Part shown: in pieces, positions 57,396 through 64,000 of the stretch | Position numbering within the stretch: position 1 is the first letter of the stretch | How the letters are laid out: each line of letters opens with the position of its first letter | Assembly: GCF_964063345.1 (NCBI RefSeq) | Contig: NZ_OZ061318.1 | Span: 4,092,001 to 4,156,000 of the forward strand | Length of the DNA: 64,000 nt | Source: Pseudomonas lini | Lineage (GTDB): Bacteria; Pseudomonadota; Gammaproteobacteria; Pseudomonadales; Pseudomonadaceae | Direction: 5' to 3' | The notes under the pieces: model-generated | The model's input: only the letters and a program-made list of their open reading frames with translations | Databases searched by the model: none | Told to the model about the DNA's origin: nothing | Translations under genes and position numbers: made by a program

Positions 57396-58151
57396 ATGCG
57401 TCGCCCTATGGTAGCTGGTAACTGGAAGATGCACGGTACCCGCGCCAGCGTCGCTGAGCTGATCAAAGGCCTTAGTCATCTGGCCTTGCCTAGCGGTGTT
57501 GATGTCGCGGTATTCCCGCCTTGCTTGCATATCAATCAAGTGATTGATGGCTTGAAAGGCAAGTCGATTTCGGTCGGCGCGCAGAATTCTGCAGTGGAAT
57601 CCATGCAAGGTGCATTGACTGGTGAAGTTGCGCCGAGTCAGTTGGTGGATGCAGGTTGTTCCCTGGTGCTTGTCGGGCACTCCGAACGCCGCCAGATAAT
57701 GGGCGAGCAGGATGGAATGCTGATTCGCAAGTTCGCAGCGGCGCAGGCATGTGGCTTGATTCCGGTGTTGTGCGTAGGGGAGACCCTCGAAGAGCGCGAA
57801 GCCGGGAAAACTCTTGAGGTTGTCGGGCGTCAGCTTGGCAGTATCATTGAGGAGCTGGGTGTAGGTGCCTTTGCAAACGCAGTAATTGCTTACGAGCCGG
57901 TCTGGGCCATTGGTACCGGGCTGACTGCTTCGCCGCAACAGGCGCAGGATGTGCATGCAGCCATTCGCGCTCAGTTGGCGGCAGAGAATTCTGAGGTCGC
58001 GCAAGGTGTGCGGCTTCTATACGGCGGCAGCGTGAAGGCGGCCAATGCGGTCGAACTGTTCGGCATGCCGGATATCGATGGGGGGCTCATTGGTGGAGCT
58101 TCCCTGAATGCAGATGAGTTCGGTGCGATTTGTCGCGCCGCGGGAAACTGA
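57396..58151 (+). CDS. tpiA: Triosephosphate isomerase
   Basis: A 251-residue glycolytic isomerase. Substrate loop with lysine in [17 protein letters not shown], catalytic histidine in [11 protein letters not shown], catalytic glutamate in [13 protein letters not shown], and the phosphate loop [18 protein letters not shown] lies six bases before the ATG. Confidence 0.97.
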   Translation: MRRPMVAGNWKMHGTRASVAELIKGLSHLALPSGVDVAVFPPCLHINQVIDGLKGKSISVGAQNSAVESMQGALTGEVAPSQLVDAGCSLVLVGHSERRQIMGEQDGMLIRKFAAAQACGLIPVLCVGETLEEREAGKTLEVVGRQLGSIIEELGVGAFANAVIAYEPVWAIGTGLTASPQQAQDVHAAIRAQLAAENSEVAQGVRLLYGGSVKAANAVELFGMPDIDGGLIGGASLNADEFGAICRAAGN

Positions 58152-58155
58152 AAAA

Positions 58156-58539
58156 ATGCTGGAAACAGTCGTAGTCGTTTTTCATCTGCTGGGTGCATTG
58201 GGCGTAGTTGCTCTGGTTTTGCTGCAGCAGGGTAAAGGTGCGGATGCTGGCGCGTCTTTCGGAGCAGGTGCTTCAAATACTGTGTTCGGAAGCCAAGGTT
58301 CCTCTACCTTTCTTAGTAAGTTTACTGCTATACTTGCCGCCGGTTTCTTCATAACCAGCTTGGGGTTAGGTTACTTTGCTAAAGAGAAGGCTCATCAGCT
58401 GACTCAAGTAGGGTTGCCAAATCCAGCAGTGTTGGAAGTTCCAAAGCAACAACCGGCTTCTGATGATGTCCCGGTGCTTCAAGAGCAAAAGTCGGCTACT
58501 CCAGCGACTGACGTGCCTCCAGCTCAAGAGCAGAAGTAA
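58156..58539 (+). CDS. secG: Preprotein translocase subunit SecG
   Basis: A 127-residue inner-membrane SecYEG subunit. Two helices (about 3-22 and 54-74), with [20 protein letters not shown] between them, and a glutamine/alanine/proline-rich C-terminal tail. [13 protein letters not shown] at 58156 is the start; the tpiA stop is four bases earlier. A tRNA-Leu gene follows. Confidence 0.95.
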   Translation: MLETVVVVFHLLGALGVVALVLLQQGKGADAGASFGAGASNTVFGSQGSSTFLSKFTAILAAGFFITSLGLGYFAKEKAHQLTQVGLPNPAVLEVPKQQPASDDVPVLQEQKSATPATDVPPAQEQK

Positions 58540-58560
58540 GAAGGTTTCAAACGTAGTATT

Positions 58561-58646
58561 GCCGAGGTGGTGGAATTGGTAGACACGCAACCTTGAGGTG
58601 GTTGTGCCCATAGGGTGTAGGGGTTCGAGTCCCCTTCTCGGTACCA
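58561..58646 (+). tRNA. tRNA-Leu (GAG)
   Basis: An 86-base tRNA with an acceptor stem GCCGAGG/CTCGGTA-type end and CCA encoded, loop CTTGAGG giving anticodon GAG, a long class II variable arm and T loop GTTCGAGTC. It lies directly after secG, as usual in gammaproteobacteria. Confidence 0.95.
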
Positions 58647-58657
58647 ATTATCAGGAG

Positions 58658-58680
58658 AGCCCGCTGTTGCGGGCTTTCTT
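58658..58680 (+). terminator. Terminator after tRNA-Leu
   Basis: AGCCCGC-TGTT-GCGGGCT followed by TTCTT. Confidence 0.85.
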
Positions 58681-58742
58681 GTAGGTGGAAGGTTACATTG
58701 ACCCTGTTAGGGATCGGTCGTATACTTCCGCCCCAGCTTTGT

Positions 58743-58819
<77 letters not shown>

Positions 58820-58826
58820 GTTTAAG

Positions 58827-58849
58827 GAGCCCCTTTTCAGGGGCTTTTT
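58827..58849 (+). terminator. Terminator after tRNA-fMet
   Basis: GAGCCCC-TTTTCA-GGGGC followed by TTTTTG. Confidence 0.85.
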
Positions 58850-58957
58850 GTTAGCTGGACACTTTCAACGCCGCTGTTCAACGGCGTTTCAAGGATGGGC
58901 GTTTCGCCCATTTTTTTATTTTGCACAGCATGCACATACATGCACGAGGGGGTTCAG

Positions 58958-59416
58958 GTGTCGAGCAAGCTAGAAGAGTTGCAGGCCTTGCTGGCCCCGG
59001 TGGTCGTGGCCCTAGGCTATGAATGCTGGGGTATTGAGTTTTCGGCTCAAGGTCGCCACTCAATGTTGCGCGTTTATATTGATAAAGAGGGCGGCGTGCT
59101 GGTGGACGATTGTGCCATCGTCAGTCGTCAGATCAGCGGTGTGCTGGATGTTGAAGATCCGATCGCCGTTGAATACACCCTTGAAGTTTCCTCGCCTGGC
59201 ATGGAACGCCCACTGTTCACTATTGAGCAGTTTGCAAAATTTGCCGGTGAACAAGTGAAGATCAAGCTGCGCTCGCCTTTTGAAGGTCGGCGCAACTTTC
59301 AGGGCCTTCTGCGCGGTGTAGAAGAACAGGACGTCGTGGTGCAGGTTGAAGACCATGAGTTCCTGTTGCCGATCGATATGATCGACAAGGCCAACATTAT
59401 TCCCAGTTTTGACTGA
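58958..59416 (+). CDS. rimP: Ribosome maturation factor RimP
   Basis: A 152-residue protein needed for 30S assembly. The first domain has [40 protein letters not shown] and [13 protein letters not shown]; the Sm-like second domain has [20 protein letters not shown]. The start is GTG at 58958, with GAGGGGGT upstream, giving the usual N-terminus ([13 protein letters not shown]); ATG at 58940 is less likely. It opens the rimP-nusA-infB-rbfA operon. Confidence 0.94.
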   Translation: MSSKLEELQALLAPVVVALGYECWGIEFSAQGRHSMLRVYIDKEGGVLVDDCAIVSRQISGVLDVEDPIAVEYTLEVSSPGMERPLFTIEQFAKFAGEQVKIKLRSPFEGRRNFQGLLRGVEEQDVVVQVEDHEFLLPIDMIDKANIIPSFD

Positions 59417-59463
59417 GACGCGGATCCCGCGGATCCAATGGCTTGCGAAAGGCGAGGCGTACG

Positions 59464-60945
59464 ATGAGCAAAGAAGTACTGCTGGTTGTTGAGTCGGTAT
59501 CCAATGAAAAGGGCGTACCGGCAAACGTAATTTTTGAAGCGCTGGAGCTGGCTCTGGCCACTGCTACCAAAAAGCGTTTCGAGGACGAAGTCGATCTGCG
59601 TGTGGAAATCAATCGCCACACCGGTGCTTACGAGACATTCCGTCGCTGGACGGTCGTCGAAGAAGCAGATCTGGACGATCCGGCCATCGAAACCTGGCCG
59701 AGCAAGGTTGCTGAAACGCATCCTGGTGCCAAGGTCGGCGATGTTGTCGAAGAAAAGATCGAATCCATCGAGTTCGGCCGTATTGCTGCACAGACCGCCA
59801 AGCAGGTCATCGTGCAGAAAGTTCGCGAAGCCGAGCGTGCTCAAGTCGTTGACGCCTATCGCGAGCGCCTGGGAGAAATCATCTCCGGCACCGTGAAGAA
59901 AGTCACCCGCGACAACGTGATCGTCGACCTGGGCAATAACGCTGAAGCGTTGCTGGCCCGTGAAGACATCATTTCTCGCGAAACCTTCCGGGTTGGCGTG
60001 CGTCTGCGTGCGCTGCTCAAGGAAATCCGCACCGAGAACCGCGGCCCTCAGCTGATCCTGTCGCGTACCGCGCCGGAAATGCTGATCGAGTTGTTCCGCA
60101 TCGAAGTGCCGGAAATCGCTGAAGGCCTGATCGAAGTAATGGCTGCGTCCCGCGACCCGGGTTCGCGCGCCAAGATCGCGGTCCGCTCCAAGGACAAACG
60201 CATTGATCCGCAAGGCGCTTGCATCGGTATGCGCGGTTCGCGCGTCCAGGCAGTGTCGGGCGAATTGGGCGGTGAGCGTGTGGACATCGTCCTGTGGGAC
60301 GATAACCCGGCGCAGTTCGTGATCAATGCAATGTCGCCGGCTGAAGTGGCGGCAATTATCGTTGACGAAGATGCCCATGCAATGGACATCGCCGTTGGCG
60401 CAGACAATCTTGCTCAGGCCATCGGTCGCGGTGGTCAGAACGTGCGTCTGGCTAGCCAGTTGACTGGCTGGACCCTGAACGTGATGACCGAATCGGACAT
60501 CCAGGCTAAGCAGCAAGCAGAAACCGGCGACATCCTGCGCAACTTCATCGACGAGCTGGAAGTCGACGAAGACCTGGCACAGGTGCTGGTAGATGAAGGT
60601 TTCACCAGCCTGGAAGAGATTGCCTACGTACCGTTGGAAGAAATGCTCAACATCGATGGCTTTGACGAAGACACCGTCAACGAGCTTCGCGCTCGGGCCA
60701 AGGATCGTTTGTTGACTAAAGCCATCGCTACTGAGGAAAAGCTGGCAGACGCCCATCCGGCCGAAGACCTGCTCTCGCTTGAGGGTATGGACAAGGATTT
60801 GGCGATGGAACTGGCGGTGCGCGGCGTAATTACCCGCGAAGACCTGGCCGAGCAGTCTATTGACGACCTGCTCGACATCGACGGCATTGACGATGATCGT
60901 GCCGGCAAGTTGATCATGGCCGCCCGAGCCCATTGGTTCGAGTAA
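59464..60945 (+). CDS. nusA: Transcription termination/antitermination factor NusA
   Basis: A 493-residue protein: N-terminal RNA polymerase-binding domain, S1 domain (about 135-200), two KH domains with [20 protein letters not shown] and [18 protein letters not shown], and the two C-terminal acidic repeats (about 365-490) typical of gammaproteobacteria. The start MSKEVLLVV at 59464 fits homologues. Confidence 0.96.
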   Translation: MSKEVLLVVESVSNEKGVPANVIFEALELALATATKKRFEDEVDLRVEINRHTGAYETFRRWTVVEEADLDDPAIETWPSKVAETHPGAKVGDVVEEKIESIEFGRIAAQTAKQVIVQKVREAERAQVVDAYRERLGEIISGTVKKVTRDNVIVDLGNNAEALLAREDIISRETFRVGVRLRALLKEIRTENRGPQLILSRTAPEMLIELFRIEVPEIAEGLIEVMAASRDPGSRAKIAVRSKDKRIDPQGACIGMRGSRVQAVSGELGGERVDIVLWDDNPAQFVINAMSPAEVAAIIVDEDAHAMDIAVGADNLAQAIGRGGQNVRLASQLTGWTLNVMTESDIQAKQQAETGDILRNFIDELEVDEDLAQVLVDEGFTSLEEIAYVPLEEMLNIDGFDEDTVNELRARAKDRLLTKAIATEEKLADAHPAEDLLSLEGMDKDLAMELAVRGVITREDLAEQSIDDLLDIDGIDDDRAGKLIMAARAHWFE

Positions 60946-60972
60946 TTAGGCGCGGCCTGAGGAGAGAAGTGC

Positions 60973-63495
60973 ATGACGCAAGTCACGGTGAAACAACTGG
61001 CCGATGAGGTCAAAACACCGGTAGAGCGCCTGTTGCAGCAGATGCGTGAGGCAGGTCTGCCGCACACCGCCGCCGATGAAGGTGTGAGCGATAGTGAGAA
61101 GCAGTCTTTGCTGACTCACTTGAAGAGCAGCCACAAGGCGAAAGTGGAAGAACCGCGCAAGATTACATTGCAGCGCAAAACCACCAGCACCCTGCGTGTT
61201 GCTGGTAGCAAGAGCATCAGCGTTGAAGTACGCAAGAAGAAAGTCTTCGTACAACGCAGCCCGGAAGAAATCGAAGCCGAGCGCAAACGCGAACTGGAAG
61301 AACGTCGCGCAGTAGAAAATGCTGCACGTCAAAAGGCTGAAGAAGAAGCCAAGCGTCGCGCCGAAGAAGAAGCGCGTCGCCAGCCTGCTGCTGCGCAAAC
61401 CGCTACTAACAACGCCGTTGCAGCGCCTGCTGCCGTTGCCGAGCCAGTGCGTGAAAGCGCGCCGGTTGTTGCAGCTGCACCGTCTGCTGACGTTCGCAAC
61501 AAGCAGAACGAACAGCGCCGTCCGGACAAACCACGTGCCGACGATAGCAATCGTCGTGGCAGTGGCGATGGCGAGCGCAAAAACGCTCCGCATCGTGCTT
61601 CGGTCAAAGAGAAAGCGCCTGCACCACGCGTTGCCCCACGTACTACCGACGAAGAAAGCGATGGCTTCCGTCGTGGTGGTCGCGGCAAGGCCAAGCTGAA
61701 GAAACGCAACGCCCACGGTTTCCAGAGCCCAACCGGCCCTGTCGTGCGTGATGTGCAGATTGGCGAGACCATCACTGTTGGCGATCTCGCCAATCAGATG
61801 TCGGTCAAGGCTGCTGAAATCATCAAGTTCATGTTCAAACTGGGCACTCCAGCGACCATCAACCAGGTGCTTGATCAGGAAACTGCTCAGCTGGTAGCCG
61901 AAGAACTGGGCCACAAAGTGACCCTGGTCAGCGACACCGCTCTGGAAGATTCCCTGGCCGAGTCCCTGAAGTTTGAAGGTGAGACGTTCTCCCGTGCACC
62001 GGTTGTGACCGTAATGGGCCACGTTGACCACGGTAAAACCTCGCTGCTCGACTACATCCGTCGTGCCAAGGTTGCTGCTGGCGAAGCCGGCGGTATCACC
62101 CAGCACATCGGTGCGTACCACGTTGAAACTGATCGCGGCATGGTCACGTTCCTCGATACCCCGGGTCACGCTGCGTTTACCGCAATGCGTGCCCGTGGCG
62201 CCAAGGCGACCGACATCGTGATCCTGGTCGTTGCAGCGGACGACGGCGTAATGCCGCAGACCATTGAAGCGGTCCAGCACGCCAAGGCTGCCGGTGTTCC
62301 ACTGGTTGTTGCAGTGAACAAAATCGACAAGCCGGGCGCTGATCTCGATCGCATCCGTAGCGAACTGTCGGTTCACGGCGTGACTTCCGAAGAGTGGGGC
62401 GGTGATACGCCTTTCGTCTCGGTATCGGCGAAAGTCGGTACTGGCGTAGACGAGTTGCTCGAAGCTGTTCTGCTGCAAGCTGAAGTTCTGGAACTGAAAG
62501 CGACTCCTTCGGCTCCTGGCCGTGGCGTCGTGGTTGAATCGCGTCTCGACAAAGGTCGTGGCCCGGTTGCAACCGTTCTGGTTCAAGACGGTACCCTGCG
62601 CCAAGGCGACATGGTGCTGGTCGGTTCGAACTATGGCCGTGTACGTGCCATGCTCGACGAGAATGGCAAGCCAATCAAGGAAGCCGGTCCTTCCATCCCT
62701 GTCGAGATCCTCGGCCTGGACGGTACCCCGGACGCTGGCGACGAGATGAGCGTGCTGTCGGACGAGAAGAAAGCCCGTGAAGTGGCTCTGTTCCGTCAAG
62801 GCAAGTTCCGCGAAGTCAAGCTGGCCCGTGCTCACGCCGGCAAGCTGGAAAACATCTTCGAAAACATGGGCCAGGCAGAGAAGAAGACGCTCAACATCGT
62901 CCTCAAATCCGACGTCCGTGGTTCGCTGGAAGCGTTGAACGGTGCCTTGAACGGCCTGGGTAACGACGAAGTGCAAGTGCGTGTTGTCGGTGGCGGTGTC
63001 GGTGGTATCACCGAGTCCGACGCCAACCTGGCACTGGCCTCCAACGCTGTACTGTTCGGCTTCAACGTGCGTGCCGATGCTGGCGCTCGCAAGATCGTCG
63101 AGCAGGAAGGTCTGGATATGCGTTACTACAACGTGATCTACGACATCATCGAAGACGTCAAGAAAGCCCTCACCGGTATGCTGGGCAGCGATGTTCGCGA
63201 GAACATCCTGGGTACCGCTGAAGTGCGTGACGTGTTCCGTTCGCCGAAGTTTGGCGCGATCGCCGGTTGCATGGTTATCGAAGGTGTTGTTCACCGTAAC
63301 CGTCCAATCCGTGTGCTGCGTGAAGACATCGTTATCTTCGAAGGCGAGCTGGAATCCCTGCGCCGCTTCAAGGATGACGCTTCCGAAGTACGTGCCGGCA
63401 TGGAATGCGGTATCGGCGTGAAGAGCTACAACGACGTCAAAGCTGGCGACAAGATCGAAGTCTACGAGAAGGTTCAGGTTGCTCGCAGCCTCTAA
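60973..63495 (+). CDS. infB: Translation initiation factor IF-2
   Basis: An 840-residue GTPase. The N-terminal IF2_N domain ([20 protein letters not shown]) is followed by a long charged, alanine-rich coiled linker (residues 80-240), a second IF2_N, the G domain with [20 protein letters not shown] and [17 protein letters not shown], and domains II-IV. It places fMet-tRNA on the 30S subunit. Confidence 0.97.
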   Translation: MTQVTVKQLADEVKTPVERLLQQMREAGLPHTAADEGVSDSEKQSLLTHLKSSHKAKVEEPRKITLQRKTTSTLRVAGSKSISVEVRKKKVFVQRSPEEIEAERKRELEERRAVENAARQKAEEEAKRRAEEEARRQPAAAQTATNNAVAAPAAVAEPVRESAPVVAAAPSADVRNKQNEQRRPDKPRADDSNRRGSGDGERKNAPHRASVKEKAPAPRVAPRTTDEESDGFRRGGRGKAKLKKRNAHGFQSPTGPVVRDVQIGETITVGDLANQMSVKAAEIIKFMFKLGTPATINQVLDQETAQLVAEELGHKVTLVSDTALEDSLAESLKFEGETFSRAPVVTVMGHVDHGKTSLLDYIRRAKVAAGEAGGITQHIGAYHVETDRGMVTFLDTPGHAAFTAMRARGAKATDIVILVVAADDGVMPQTIEAVQHAKAAGVPLVVAVNKIDKPGADLDRIRSELSVHGVTSEEWGGDTPFVSVSAKVGTGVDELLEAVLLQAEVLELKATPSAPGRGVVVESRLDKGRGPVATVLVQDGTLRQGDMVLVGSNYGRVRAMLDENGKPIKEAGPSIPVEILGLDGTPDAGDEMSVLSDEKKAREVALFRQGKFREVKLARAHAGKLENIFENMGQAEKKTLNIVLKSDVRGSLEALNGALNGLGNDEVQVRVVGGGVGGITESDANLALASNAVLFGFNVRADAGARKIVEQEGLDMRYYNVIYDIIEDVKKALTGMLGSDVRENILGTAEVRDVFRSPKFGAIAGCMVIEGVVHRNRPIRVLREDIVIFEGELESLRRFKDDASEVRAGMECGIGVKSYNDVKAGDKIEVYEKVQVARSL

Positions 63496-63566
63496 CTCGC
63501 GCACTTCAAGGGCCACGATGAGCCGCCGCATGCAGATGCGCGGCGCAACGTCCGGACTCTAAACGC

Positions 63567-63601
63567 AACGCCCGGTCTGGCTTTTGTCAGGCCGGGCGTT
63601 T
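63567..63601 (+). terminator. Hairpin between infB and rbfA
   Basis: AACGCCCGG-TCTG...CAGG-CCGGGCGTT followed by TGCCG. There is no U tract, so it may be leaky and allow rbfA expression from the operon. Confidence 0.55.
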
Positions 63602-63654
63602 GCCGCTTTCAGACCCCTCGGGTTTCACCGTGGGGCAGTAACAGGTAACAAGAC

Positions 63655-64000
63655 ATGGCAAAAGAATACAGCCGTACCCAACGTATCGGCGATCAGATGC
63701 AGCGTGAGCTGGCACAGCTGATCCGTCGTGAAGTAAAAGACCCGCGCGTCGGCCTGGTCACCATTACCGCTGTTGAAGTCAGCCGTGACGTCGGTCACGC
63801 CAAGATCTTCATCACCGTGATGGGTCAGGACAACGCTGAAGACATCGCGCAAAGCATCAAGGTGCTCAACGCAGCCGCAGGTTTCCTGCGCATGCAGTTG
63901 GCTCGCGAAATGAAGTTGCGCAGCGTTCCGCAGCTGCACTTCCATTACGACGAGAGCGTCGTGCGTGGCGCGCATCTGTCTGCCCTGATCGAGCGTGCGG
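63655..64000 (+). CDS. rbfA: Ribosome-binding factor A RbfA (3' end outside window)
   Basis: The first 115 residues of RbfA are present ([60 protein letters not shown]). It is a KH-fold cold-shock factor for 30S maturation, the usual last gene of the rimP-nusA-infB-rbfA group. The window ends inside the gene, shortly before its expected C-terminus. Confidence 0.95.
   Translation, partial: MAKEYSRTQRIGDQMQRELAQLIRREVKDPRVGLVTITAVEVSRDVGHAKIFITVMGQDNAEDIAQSIKVLNAAAGFLRMQLAREMKLRSVPQLHFHYDESVVRGAHLSALIERA

Noticed and set aside
60946..63531. 861-codon minus-strand frame opposite infB
   Set aside because: Antisense shadow of infB, without ribosome binding site or domain.

Overview
The window is from a Pseudomonas chromosome, most probably the P. 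fluorescens group. The evidence is the conserved gene order on the right (greA, yhbY, rlmE, ftsH, folP, glmM, tpiA, secG, tRNA-Leu, tRNA-fMet, rimP, nusA, infB, rbfA), the split carA-carB with a TTG-started carA, the dual-partner lactate operon, the tmRNA tag ANDETYGEYALAA and the REP palindromes built on a GGGAGCAAGCTCCC-type core. No database search was possible; product names rest on motifs, length, gene order and recognised family sequence.

Positions 1-7400 are accessory DNA of mixed origin: the tail of a probable AbiEii-type toxin, two diverged copies of a DUF6124-type gene block about 5 kb apart, a DUF3224 protein, a VOC-fold protein, two IS66 scraps in opposite orientation, a histidine phosphatase, a DMT exporter with a histidine-rich tail, and a zeta-toxin kinase whose stop overlaps the start of a 55-residue ORF. 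A tRNA-Thr-like 3' half lies just upstream of the zeta gene.

Positions about 7420-25412 form a genomic island of about 18 kb in the 3' end of ssrA (tmRNA). A P4-type integrase gene sits beside ssrA, a degenerate ssrA-3'-like sequence marks the far end, and the same paired TTGGAATACC motifs lie just inside both ends. The cargo is two defence-like blocks. The first (7869-15677) has five co-oriented genes: a large MmeI-like adenine methyltransferase without a visible nuclease motif, a YhcG/DUF1016 PD-(D/E)xK nuclease, an SF2 helicase, a small two-helix membrane protein and a GIY-YIG protein. Three of the four junctions are ATGA overlaps. I do not recognise this five-gene set as a named system; it is the best candidate here for something undescribed. 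The second (16060-19915) is qatA-qatB-qatC, with the expected TatD-like qatD absent. The island core (19888-25217, minus strand) holds a second tyrosine recombinase, a YfjI/DUF3987 protein, small ORFs and a repeat-rich 1-kb gap.

Positions 25387-64000 are core genome: ssrA; two tandem secreted small proteins; the lactate locus (lldP, lutA, lutB, lutC, Fe-S dld, with divergent lldR and a palindromic operator); smpB; an NSS transporter; ratA-rnfH; bamE; fur; recN; grpE-dnaK-dnaJ with a sigma-32 promoter; dapB; carA-carB-greA; and the ftsH to rbfA block for protein quality control, folate and cell-wall precursors, secretion and translation.
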